Assembly: GCF_019703515.2 (NCBI RefSeq)
Contig: NC_059362.1
Location: 27,301,826 to 27,365,825, forward strand
Origin: Myxocyprinus asiaticus
Taxonomy: Eukaryota; Chordata; Actinopteri; Cypriniformes; Catostomidae
Direction: 5' to 3'
Length of the DNA: 64,000 nt
Shown: positions 1-9,608 of the stretch, one piece after another
Layout of the letters: each line of letters begins with the position of its first letter
Numbering within the stretch: the first letter of the stretch is position 1
The notes under the pieces: model-generated
Database searches by the model: none
The model's input: the letters and a program-made list of their open reading frames with translations, nothing else
What the model was told of the DNA's origin: nothing
Program-made: the position numbers and the translations under genes

Positions 1-544
1 GCAATGCTGTTCTCCAGAAGCCATCCATCAGACTCTGAGTCAGGTTCCCCTAACCTCAATACATTTTCCAAGCCTGTCTGAAGATAACTCACCCCTGTCA
101 GTACAGAGATCTCTAGGAAGCAGAAAGAGATGTAAAAATATTGAGGCGGCTAGGAGAGGAATGAAATCATTCATAGAAGCATGGGTGAAGATAGACAGGA
201 GAGATTTAGCTAGTTTAAGAGGAACCCACAAGATTATTCATTTAAATTGAATCAACAAATTCACATTTGACTTTGTCTATGATACAAACACATACAGAAA
301 AACATTTATTTACATAATAAAAAATTAACACATTTATAATACATTATAACATTTAGTAATAGTTAAAAGACTAGAAGAAAGAACTTTATGTTCATCCGTC
401 AAACTGAAAATGGGTGGTCAAATTAATATAATTGCATTCATTGTGGTATACAGTATACAGTCTGGTCTCATGAAAATTACATGACCGTGGCAAAATTTTT
501 GCAAAACGAAATTACATGTGTTATTACAAGTTTGGCTGCAGTTT
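1..544. other. AT-rich stretch, no gene recognised
   Basis: I see no exon-like open frame with splice sites and no repeat structure that I can name here. The short open frames are uninterpretable. Confidence 0.5.
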
Positions 545-690
545 CCCAGTGAAATGTCCAGCGGGGGGCGCCAAAAGTGAGTGAAACGGTGTCGTAATAA
601 GACAAGGTTTTTACGTTGATTATTAGATGGAGGTTTTATATGAGTATGTACCTAACCTAAAACTTAAACCTAAACCCAACCAATAGTAAT
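545..690 (+). repeat. Dispersed repeat R1, copy 1
   Basis: The segment shares blocks with the reverse complement of 1270-1515: a 'gtgaaatgtcca' start, then 'gccaaaagtgagt', then a CCTAAAC-rich tract resembling degenerate telomere repeat. The two copies are therefore inverted relative to each other. I cannot assign the family. Confidence 0.45.
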
Positions 691-726
691 CTAAAATGAA
701 ATGAGAGGTAGACAGAAAATAGACAT

Positions 727-900
727 CCTTAAAGGAATAGTTCACCCAAAATTGAAAATTCTCTCATTATTCACTTACCCTGATGCCATCCCAGATGCAT
801 ATGACTTTCTTTCATCAGCAGAATACAAATGAAGATTTTTAGAAGAAGATAGAGATCTGTCAGAACCTTATAAGGGGAGTACATGGGTGCCTGCACTTTG
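727..900 (+). mobile_element. Partial TTAA-flanked cyprinid MITE
   Basis: It starts at TTAAAGGAATAGTTCACCCA and continues with a block reading approximately 'cattattcacttaccctgatg ... tatgactttctttcatcagcagaa'. The same left end appears at 47594 and the same internal block at 53941-54000, which belong to an element with clear inverted ends. Only the left part is recognisable here. It is non-coding and probably non-autonomous. Confidence 0.6.
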
Positions 901-1014
901 ATTTTCCAAAAGTCACATTTAGTCACAGTCTATCAATTAATGTCTACTGAAGCAAATCAATACGTTTGTGTAAAAATAAATAGATAATGTACGTAATTAA
1001 CTTTTAAAAAGTAC

Positions 1015-1130
1015 AAATATGGCAGAGCCTCACATGCAAGAAGAATGTGGTAAAGCTAATTGTTCAGTACGGACAGTATTCCATCTCCCTCCCATTTCTT
1101 TAATGGAAAATGATCAAGATGATCACATGG
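1015..1130 (-). repeat. Dispersed repeat B, third copy (inverted)
   Basis: About 80 bp match the reverse complement of 4614-4700 and of 5576-5660, including 'gtacggaca' and 'tttctttaatgg'. A small indel shifts the apparent reading frame relative to the other copies, which argues against coding. Confidence 0.5.
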
Positions 1131-1269
1131 AAGTCAGCATGTTGTTTCCAAGACTTCCAATACCCTAGTACAGGCCACATTATCCTGACTCACTGACCTT
1201 AGGTCATAGAATACCTTCTGTGGCATGACCGTAAGCACTTTGCGTCAGCAGCAAGTGAGACCTGGGTTC

Positions 1270-1515
1270 AGATCCCGTGTTGAAACCAGGAAGCAATCAC
1301 GTTTACAAAATCAGTGACGAGCACAATTCGGAGGTTGCATTTTTCACCCTAACATTACATTTTGACTCCACTAATGGTTAGGTTTGGGGTTTAGGTTGGG
1401 GGGTACAGTTTGTAAAATAGGCATTACTTTTCAGTGTTTTACATCCTGTACAGCTGAAAACAACTCGCTTCACAACTCGCTTTTGGTGCCTCTCTATGGA
1501 CATTTCACCCACATG
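1270..1515 (-). repeat. Dispersed repeat R1, copy 2 (inverted)
   Basis: This is the inverted, longer relative of 545-690. It carries a GGTTTAGG-type tract at about 1377-1410 and ends with the complement of the 'gtgaaatgtcca' block. No coding potential was seen. Confidence 0.45.
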
Positions 1516-1704
1516 CATGCAAACTACTTACCTTTATGCTAAAGTCACCTTTTTTTAAGCTAATTTGCCCAAATTGTTCAGTAAAAATGTCTACATTTTC
1601 CTTGTTAAAATCACTTGAAAGGGTTAATTTAAGCTTAAACACCTTAAAAGCTTTAAATGCAACAAAAAAGCTTTAAATACAACAAACAAAGATACTAAAA
1701 ATAT

Positions 1705-2863
1705 ACACCGATGAGTCAAAACATTATGAACACTCACAGGTGAAGCGAATAACATTGATCATCTCCTAACAAGGCCACATGTCAAGGTCTGGGTAAATTA
1801 GATGGTAAGCGAACAATCAGTTCTGGGAGTCAACGTGCTGAATGCAGGAGAAATGGGCAGGAGTAAAGACCTGAGTGACTTTATCTCTGAAACTTCAACG
1901 CTTGTGGGATGCCCCGGTCAGCAGTGTTGAGTACATAATGACAGTGGTCCAAGGAGGGACAAACACCAAAAACGGCGACAGGGTGGGACCCATGGCTCAT
2001 CTATGTGCGAGGGCAACAAAGGCTATCCCGTCTGATCCGAACCGGCAGAAGGTCAACTGTGGCACAAGTAACAGAAAATTGTAATGATGGTTACGGGAGG
2101 AATGTGTCACAACACACAGTGCATCGCACCCTGCTGCGTATGGTGCTGCGTAGCTGCATACTGGTCAGAGTGCCCATGATGAACCCTATCCACTGTCGAA
2201 AGCACCTACATTGGGCACTTGGACAACTGGACCTTGGAGCAGTGGAAAAATGTCGCCCGGCTTGTTGAATCATGTTTTCTTTTACATCATGTGGACGGCC
2301 GTGTACGTGTGTGCCGTTTACCTGGGGAAGTGGTGGCACCAGGATGCACTGTGGGAAGACAACAAGCCAGTGGAGGGAGTGTGATGCTCTAGGCAATGTT
2401 CTGCTGTGAAACCCTGGGTCCGGCCATTCATGTGGAAATCAATTTGACACATGCCACCTACCTAAACATCATTGAAGACCAGGTACACTTCTTCATGGCA
2501 ATGATATTCCCTGATGGCAGTGGCCTCTTTCAGCAGGATAATGCGCCCTGCCACACTGTTTGTTTGGAAATGGTTAGAGGAACATGATGAAGAGTTCAAG
2601 GTTTTACCCTGGCCTCCAAATTTCCCAGATCTCAATCCGATTGAGCATCTGTGGGATGTGCTGGGCCAACAAGTCCGATCCTCCTCCTCGCAACTTACAG
2701 GACTTGAAGGATCTGCTGCTAATGTCTTGGTGCCAGATACCACAGGACACCTTCAGGGGTCTTGTAGGGTCCATGCCTCAGCAGGTCGACACTGTTTTGG
2801 CGGCATGCGGAGGACCAACAGCATATTAGGCAGGTGGTCATAATGTTTTGGCTCATCAGTGCA
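1705..2863 (+). mobile_element. Decayed Tc1-like DNA transposon
   Basis: Inverted termini of about 28 bp are visible: the left end reads approximately CACCGATGAGTCAAAACATT, and the right end is its complement with a few mismatches (GCTCATCAGTGC at the border). The element is about 1.16 kb and contains a broken Tc1-type transposase in plus orientation. TA dinucleotides occur next to the left end, as expected for Tc1/mariner insertion. Unrelated sequence with no recognisable gene lies on both sides (1516-1704 and 2864-3419). Confidence 0.85.
2005..2830 (+). pseudogene. Tc1-like transposase, frameshifted remnant
   Basis: Fragments of a DDE transposase appear in three frames. The N-terminal part (about 2005-2268) has a helix-turn-helix-like 'VSQHTVHRTL' stretch. 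The central fragment (2396-2587) contains 'FQQDNAPCHT', the block with the second catalytic aspartate. A third frame (2584-2680) contains 'WPPNFPDLNPIEHLWD', which carries the last catalytic glutamate. At least two frameshifts separate them, so no active enzyme can be made. The family normally cuts and pastes DNA at TA sites. Confidence 0.85.
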
Positions 2864-3419
2864 CGTGTCCATATGCCCAACAACACTTACTGCTTTGGTC
2901 ACTGGGGGCAGTGTTTTGAATTTCGGTAAGCACAGACCAATTTTAGTTACAGAAAGGTAAACCTACTGTTTCCTATTTCATGACTTCATAGATATAGCAT
3001 GTGTCATTTGTTTTAACCAGTTAGCAATTTTCTTCTTTTAAAATGATTGCTCAGCATACCACAAATACAATACATTTATTGAGAAATACACAATGTTAAG
3101 TGTTATTCCAGTTCAAATTGTGTGATTTTACATGTGTAACCTACAACCTATTTACAGTAATACTCTCAGATGCTGATGCACAAAGTATCAATCTTTTTAG
3201 AAAAGTCTCAGTTGGATGGAAACTTCTTTTCTATCCATGCAATTTTATTAGTGCATTAGAACAGCAATAAGGACTAGGTGTCTGATAGTCAACAATGTAA
3301 TGTTACCAGGCATGTTTTTCTGTTCAGTGATTTTATTAATTTAGATTTTTAGCTTAGTTTTTAATATCTTTTCATAATTTTAGGTGATATCTTGAAATGA
3401 GCCAAAAGACAGAAATGTG

Positions 3420-3950
3420 GATATAAGTGGAGTCTTAAAACCTGGTCATGACTTGTGTGATTGGGTTTGTGTGATGCGTCTGCCTTGAGACTTAAATGGA
3501 GTCTATAGACCCAATGGCATGCATTCCTATTTCTCATTCCACTTCAAAACTTCACTTCCACTTTAGGTCAGTCTGGATCTACCAGGAGACTGATGGTGAG
3601 TTAAGATGATGCAACAAAAGCTTCATTGATATGATTGTACTGTGTGGGTTAATCTTGTAGGAGATAGTAGTGCAGCATATTACACAGTAGGTAGATACTG
3701 CATTGCAGACTAATATGTCTCCAAATTCCTCTTTCCTGGACTCCTCAAAAAAAATAAAAAAAATAGATATATATAAAAAATAAAAATAAAACACACACAC
3801 ACACACACACACACACAAATAAATGTGATCTGATAGTACCACTGGAACTAGTTCTACTGCAAAAGCAAGTTTAGCCAAAACCGGGACACCACTGTGTGCT
3901 TCAGTCACATGCAAATGCACACATTCACACACACAATGTGTTTAGGTATC
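3420..3950 (+). repeat. Unclassified repeat X, copy 1
   Basis: This segment is clearly related to 19395-19885 in the same orientation. Shared blocks include 'aaacctgg...atg.cttgtgtga', 'ggtcagtctgg.tctac.aggagactgatgg' and 'aagcaagtttagccaaaa'. It contains a short poly-A tract and a (CA)n tract at 3791-3818. No terminal repeats or open frame were found, so it may be an old interspersed repeat or a duplicated host segment. Confidence 0.5.
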
Positions 3951-4280
3951 ACTTCACAGACTTGATTCTATTCATTCTTGATTCACAGTCACAGATGTTG
4001 TTTCTTCATATTTCAGCTGTAAATCTGTAAATTATAAATGGCACATTACTTGACATGAAACCTTATTTATTACATTATTACAATAATCTTGTCTACCTAA
4101 TTGCAATATTGCAATAATCATTATTCTGAATATTTAATGTTGTACAAAGGCTTATGCTCAGTTATATGGATTAATTAGATTAAATCTAAGCTTGAAGTCT
4201 TAATAAAAATAACTACTGAACTTAGAAACATGCCTGGCAACATTACATTGTTGACTGTCAGACACTCAGTCCTTTTTGCT

Positions 4281-4786
4281 GTTCTGATGCACAGAGCAGT
4301 AGATAATCTGAATTACATTAGATCACAGAACAAATGGATGGTAAAGAAGTTTATAATTATGACTTTAATCTCTGTGATAAAAAAAAAAGAAAAGAAAAGA
4401 AAAAAGATCCATACTTTGAGCATCACTGTCGTTTACAGTGAAGATCTTCTCTGATAAGAAATATTAAAAAGGTTTTATGTTACACAATTTACAGCATTGT
4501 TTATTTCTCAAGAAATGTATCATATTCATGGGCTGCTTAGCAACCCAATAAAAGAAAATATAAAACTGGTAAAAGCAGATCACAAATGACACGTGTATAC
4601 CTGTGAAGTCATCTAGGCCATTAAAGAAATGAGAGGGAGGTGAATGGAATGCTGTCCGTACTGAAAAATTAGCTCTACCACATTCTATTTGCACGAGAGG
4701 CCCTAAGATATTTTAAGATTCTGTGACAGATCTATAACAAACCAATTTCACACTTTTATGTATAAAATTAAACAACCAATTGTTTA
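4281..4786. repeat. Direct duplication A, left copy
   Basis: This roughly 500-bp block recurs at 5250-5745 in the same orientation with very few differences. The main ones are the length of the internal A-rich tract and a small indel near 4350. It contains the dispersed repeat B segment. The two copies bracket a fragment of DIRS retrotransposon. Confidence 0.85.
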
Positions 4787-5249
4787 TGGACTAATTTCAG
4801 GTATGGGGCAGTTCACTGGGTCTTTGTAGTATGAAAAGAACCAATTAGTGAACACATTCCATTTAAGTGCATAAAGGCATCTCGTGGATGGTGCTCTAGA
4901 CTCCCAAATGGTGTTCATAACCGACTGAGCCAATTCTGGCTCATCCGCTGTGCTCCGATCAAATGCCACACATATAGGCTTCACAGCTCTGGCTGGGGAT
5001 GCCAAATCATGCCTTGTGTTTGAGAGAGAAGGTCTATCCTCAGTGGTATATCCCATGGAGGCCCTTCCAGTATTTCTAACATCTCCAGAAACCTGGACTG
5101 ATTGGGCCATTTCGCCACAATTAACAGAACTGTTTCCATGTCCACTCTGACTTTGCTGATGACAGAATGAAGGAGGTGCACCGGGGGAAATGCATGCATA
5201 CCATATGAGGGCCAGTGTGTCCTGGCGACTTATATACGCCACTACAGTT
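4787..5249 (-). mobile_element. DIRS fragment between duplicated blocks
   Basis: About 460 bp nearly identical to 11100-11557 of the larger DIRS element. It covers the end of the RNase H region and the N-terminal part of the tyrosine recombinase, on the minus strand. Both ends stop inside coding sequence, so this is an internal piece without DIRS termini. It cannot have arrived by normal DIRS integration and sits exactly between the two copies of duplication A. Confidence 0.85.
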
Positions 5250-5338
5250 GTTCTGATGCACAGAGCAGTACATAATCTGAAAAACATTAGATCACAGAAC
5301 AAATGGATGGTAAAGAATTATGACTTTAATCTCTGTGA

Positions 5339-5369
<31 letters not shown>

Positions 5370-5745
5370 TCCATACTTTGAGCATCACTTTCATTTACAG
5401 TGAAGATCTTCTCTGATAAGAAATATTAAATAGGTTTTATGTTACACAATTTACAGCATTGTTTATTTCTCAAGAAATGTATCATATTCATGGGCTGCTT
5501 AGCAACCCAATAAAAGAAAATATAAAACTGGTAAAAGTAGATCACAAATGACACGTGTATACCTGTGAAGTCATCTAGGCCATTAAAGAAATGAGAGGGA
5601 GGTGAATGGAATGCTGTCCGTACTGAAAAATTAGCTCTACCACATTCTATTTGCACGAGAGGCCCTAAGATATTTTAAGATTCTGTGACAGATCTATAAC
5701 AAACCAATTTCACACTTTTATGTATAAAATTAAACAACCAATTGT
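5250..5745. repeat. Direct duplication A, right copy
   Basis: This is the second copy of 4281-4786. It begins at the shared 'gttctgatgcacagagcagta' boundary region and ends at 'aaacaaccaattgt'. Its internal A tract (5341-5367) has expanded to an uninterrupted run. The 200 bp that follow, up to 5960, hold nothing recognisable beyond a short TG tract. Confidence 0.85.
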
Positions 5746-5962
5746 CCCATTTGCTACTACTATAACTCACCACCTTGCAAGCTGTCATCCCTACACAATC
5801 ACTGCAGATACAAAATAATGCAAGTTTATTATAATCTCAGATATTAAGGATGTGTAAGAACATAAATATAAAGTACTTGAATGTGCATTTATATATGTGT
5901 GTGTGTGACATAAGCACAACTACAATACAGTAATGCTTCATTCAAAACTCAATATATATATA

Positions 5963-7546
5963 CAGGTGCATCTCAATAAATTAGAATGTCGTGGAAAAGT
6001 TAATTTATTTCAGTAATTCAGCTCAAATTGTGAAACTCGTGCATTAAATAAATTATATGCACACAGACTGAAGTAGTTTAAGTCTTTGGTTCTTTTAATT
6101 GTGACGATTTTGGCTCACATTTAACAAAAACCCACCAATTCACTATCTCAAAAAATTAGAATACATCATAAGACCAATAAAAAAAACATTTTTAGTGAAT
6201 TGTTGGCCTTCTGGAAAGTATGTTCATTTACTGTATATGTACTCAATACTTGGTAGGGGCTCCTTTTGCTTTAATTACTGCCTCAATTCGGCGTGGCATG
6301 GAGGTGATCAGTTTGTGGCACTGCTGAGGTGGTATGGAAGCCCAGGTTTCTTTGACAGTGGCCTTCAGCTCATCTGCATTTTTTGGTCTCTTGTTTCTCA
6401 TTTTCCTCTTGACAATACCCCATAGATTCTCTATGGGGTTCAGGTCTGGTGAGTTTGCTGGCCAGTCAAGCACACCAACACCATGGTCATTTAACCAACT
6501 TTTGGTGCTTTTGGCAGTGTGGGCAGGTGCCAAATCCTGCTGGAAAATGAAATCAGCATCTTTAAAAAGCTGGTCAGCAGAAGGAAGCATGAAGTGCTCC
6601 AAAATTTCTTGGTAAATGGGTGCAGTGACTTTGGTTTTCAAAAAACACAATGGACCAACACCAGCAGATGACATTGCACCCCAAATCATCACAGACTGTG
6701 GAAACTTAACACTGGACTTCAAGCAACTTGGGCTATGAGCTTCTCCACCCTTCCTCCAGACTCTAGGACCTTGGTTTCCAAATGAAATACAAAACTTGCT
6801 CTCATCTGAAAAGAGGACTTTGGAACACTGGGCAACAGTCCAGATCTTCTTCTCCTTAGCCCAGGTAAGACGCCTCTGACGTTGTCTGTGGTTCAGGAGT
6901 GGCTTAACAAGAGGAATACAACAACTGTAGCCAAATTCCTTGACATGTCTGTGTGTGGTGGCTCTTGATGCCTTGACCCCAGCCTCAGTCCATTCCTTGT
7001 GAAGTTCACCCAAATTCTTGAATCGATTTTGCTTGACAATCCTCATAAGGCTGCGGTTCTCTCGGTTGGTTGTGCATCTTTTTCTTCCACACTTTTTCCT
7101 TCCACTCAACTTTCTGTTAACATGCTTGGATATAGCACTCTGTGAACAGCCAGCTTCTTTGGCAATGAATGTTTGTGGCTTACCCTGCTTGTGAAGGGTG
7201 TCAATGATTGTCTTCTGGACAACTGTCAGATCAGCAGTCTTCCCCATGATTGTGTAGCCTAGTGAACCAAACTGACAGACCATTTTGAAGGCTCAGGAAA
7301 CCTTTGCAGGTGTTTTGAGTTGATTAGCTGATTGGCATGTCACCATATTCTAATTTTTTGAGATAGTGAATTGGTGGGTTTTTGTTAAATGTGAGCCAAA
7401 ATCATCACAATTAAAAGAACCAAAGACTTAAACTACTTCAGTCTGTAAGCAATGAATTTATTTAATACACGAGTTTCACAATTTGAGTTGAATTACTGAA
7501 ATAAATGAACTTTTCCACGACATTCTAATTTATTGAGATGCACCTG
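5963..7546 (-). mobile_element. Complete Tc1-like transposon, apparently intact
   Basis: The 1,584-bp element is bounded by TA on both sides (5961-5962 and 7547-7548). It has long inverted ends of about 200 bp beginning CAGGTGCATCTCAATAAATT, with a second conserved inverted block around 'cactatctcaaaaaattaga' at the inner edge. The two ends differ at only a few positions. It encodes one full transposase on the minus strand. Structure, length and the TA flanks fit a Tc1/mariner element with the IR/DR type of end. It is the only element in the window that looks potentially functional. Confidence 0.95.
6243..7247 (-). CDS. Tc1-like DD34E transposase
   Basis: The 334-residue protein cuts and pastes its own element at TA sites in the nucleus. 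I chose the internal Met at 7247 (MGKTADLT), the usual Tc1-like N-terminus; a longer reading from 7283 adds 12 residues. Two N-terminal helix-turn-helix regions (about residues 5-50 and 65-110) flank a GRKR-type basic motif at about residues 45-60. The catalytic triad is visible: first Asp in 'LFSDESKF', second in 'FQQDLAPAHT', and Glu in 'NPIENLWG', exactly 34 residues after the second Asp. There are no stops or frameshifts, and the length matches functional family members (about 340 residues). Activity is not shown by sequence alone. Confidence 0.95.
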   Translation of the reverse strand: MGKTADLTVVQKTIIDTLHKQGKPQTFIAKEAGCSQSAISKHVNRKLSGRKKCGRKRCTTNRENRSLMRIVKQNRFKNLGELHKEWTEAGVKASRATTHRHVKEFGYSCCIPLVKPLLNHRQRQRRLTWAKEKKIWTVAQCSKVLFSDESKFCISFGNQGPRVWRKGGEAHSPSCLKSSVKFPQSVMIWGAMSSAGVGPLCFLKTKVTAPIYQEILEHFMLPSADQLFKDADFIFQQDLAPAHTAKSTKSWLNDHGVGVLDWPANSPDLNPIENLWGIVKRKMRNKRPKNADELKATVKETWASIPPQQCHKLITSMPRRIEAVIKAKGAPTKY

Positions 7547-7562
7547 TATATATATATATATA

Positions 7563-8768
7563 TGCTGGCGGCCAAAAGTTTGGAATAATGTACAGATTTT
7601 GCTCTTATGGAAAGAAATTGGTACTTTTATTCACCAAAGTGGCATTCAGCTGATCACAATATATAGTCAGGACATTAATAACATGAAAAATTACTATTAC
7701 AATTTGAAAAAAAAAAAAACAGAACTTCTTAAACTACTTCAAAGAGTTCTCATCAAAAAAAAAAAAAACTCCACATGAAGCAATGACAGCTTTGCAGATC
7801 CTTGGCATTCTAGCTGTCAGTTTGTCCAGATACTCAGGTGACATTTCACCCCACACTTCCTGTAGCACTTGCCATAGATGTGACTGTCTTGTCGGGCACT
7901 TCTCATGCACCTTACAGTCTAGCGGATCCCACAAAAGCTCAATGAGGTTAAGATCCATAACACTCTTTTCCAATTATCTGTTGTCCAATGTCTCTGTTTC
8001 TTTGCCCACTCTAACATTTTCTTTTTGTTTTTCTGTTTCAAAAGTGACTTTTTCTTTGCAATTTTTACCATAAGGCCTAATGTTGTACATGAAACTGGTG
8101 TTGAGCGGATAGAATTCAATAAAGCTGTCAGCTGAGGATATGTGAGGCGTCTATTTCTCAAACTAGAGACTCTGATGTACTTATTCTCTTGTTTAGTTGT
8201 ACATCTGGCCTTCCACATCTCTTTCTGTCCTTGTTAGAGCCAGTTGTCCTTTGTCTTTGATGACTGTAGTGTATACCTTTGTATGAAATCTTCAGTTTTT
8301 GGCAATTTCAAACATTGCATAGCCTTCATACCTCAAAACAATGAATGATTGACGAGTTTCTAGAGAAAGCTGTTTCTTTTTTGCCATTTTTGACCTAATA
8401 TTGACTGTAAGACATGCAAGTCTATTGCATACTGTGGCAACTCAAAAACAAACACAAAGACAATGTTAAGCTTCACTTAATGAACCAAATAGCTTTCAGC
8501 TGTGTTTGATATAATGGCAAGTGATTTTCTAGTACCAAATTAGCAATTTAGCATGGTTACTCAAGGATAAGGAATGTTGGCTGCTGGAAATGGGGCCTGT
8601 CTAGATTTGATCAAAAATAACATTTTTTCAAATAGTAATGGTGCTGTTTTTTACATCAGTAATGTCCTGACTATACTTTGAGATCAGCTGAATGCCACTT
8701 TGGTGAATTAAAGTACCAGTTTCCTTCCGAAACAGCAAAATCTGTACATTATTCCAAACTTTTGGCTG

Positions 8769-8774
<6 letters not shown>
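7563..8774 (-). mobile_element. Internally deleted Tc1-like element
   Basis: Inverted ends of more than 60 bp, reading GGC(A/G)GCCAAAAGTTTGGAAT outermost, border a 1.2-kb element flanked by TA repeats. It is separated from the preceding transposon only by a short TA run. A related copy lies at 57165-58707. Both lack the same central part of the transposase gene. Confidence 0.85.
7734..8387 (-). pseudogene. Transposase remnant lacking the catalytic core
   Basis: Translation from about 8387 begins MAKKKQLSLETRQS, the N-terminal DNA-binding part, and continues into a middle fragment (7919-8218). The reading then jumps from 'NWKRVLW' to the 'DLNLIELLWD' C-terminal block (7734-7973). The stretch with the first two catalytic aspartates is missing, and frameshifts are present. 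The element can at best be moved in trans. Confidence 0.8.

Positions 8775-8842
<68 letters not shown>
8775..8842. repeat. (TA)n microsatellite
   Basis: A pure TA run of about 68 bp directly abuts the right end of the Tc1-like element at 7563-8774. Confidence 0.98.
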
Positions 8843-8847
<5 letters not shown>

Positions 8848-9171
8848 ATGTTCTAATGTAACAAAAGTAATTCTCATAATAAAAATTTGTGTAGTTCACC
8901 ATAGTGGCACCTTGGCGATCAATGGCATTCACTCTGGCCCTTGTTCTGCATGTTCTACACGACCTAGTAGAAACCTTTCTACAATAACGCCAGTATTGGC
9001 TATGGTGTTTAAGCCACTGTGGCGTGAAGCTGACTGGTATAAAAGCGGGTGTGCAAACACCATTCCTCAGAATTTTCTGACTTAGGGACAAAGAGCACAT
9101 CACTCGCACCTCAAAAAACCCTGAGTCCGTAGTGTGGCCAGCTTATGCAGTGTCTCATTCCCTTCATTTCA

Positions 9172-9257
9172 GGAAACCGATGTTACATACATAACCGAGA
9201 TGTTCCCATACAATTCAGTATACTTGACATTGCGTCACTAATCTGACGATATGGGGA
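9172..9257 (-). other. DIRS internal complementary region
   Basis: The block 9203-9257 is the inverted counterpart of the element's 5' terminal sequence at 14320-14377, sharing for example 'cgtcag.ttagtgac.caatgt.aagt.tactgaat'. The adjoining part, 9172-9202, should match the 3' terminus but has no partner in the window. DIRS elements use such a region to template their ends and close a circle. This is what identifies the lost 3' end. Confidence 0.75.
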
Positions 9258-9608
9258 ACAGATTCCCATCACTTCACACTACACGACATAACCTTCCCAG
9301 AGAGGAAACATGACGCTGCAGTACCGTGGGATGGCAACCGACATGAGTATGCCACAAGTGAATGACCCTCATGATGAGCCAGAAGGGGAATATAAATTAT
9401 GGTCATATAGTATGAAGTAACCCCTTTACGAACCCAGTAGGGAAGGAAGTTTATTTGTAATGAAAGTACCTGTGACTTTTGGGAAATACAACGATCTGAA
9501 TGCAGGCATTGTGTAAAAAGACAGGGAGCTTGTACTTAAAAAGAGGGGCATAAGTACAGTATATGTTTGGCTAATGAAATAGCAAGTGCTCTAGACAGAG
9601 ATGACTTG

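Noticed and set aside
652..1410. CCTAAAC/GGTTTAGG tracts resembling telomere repeats
   Set aside because: They are short, degenerate and part of dispersed repeat R1; similar tracts occur at 30.5 kb. Not an interstitial telomere.
4464..5656. Two nearly identical 76-residue open frames on the minus strand (4464-4694 and 5426-5656)
   Set aside because: They are identical because of duplication A. A third copy at 1.0 kb has a frame-changing indel, so coding conservation is not supported.
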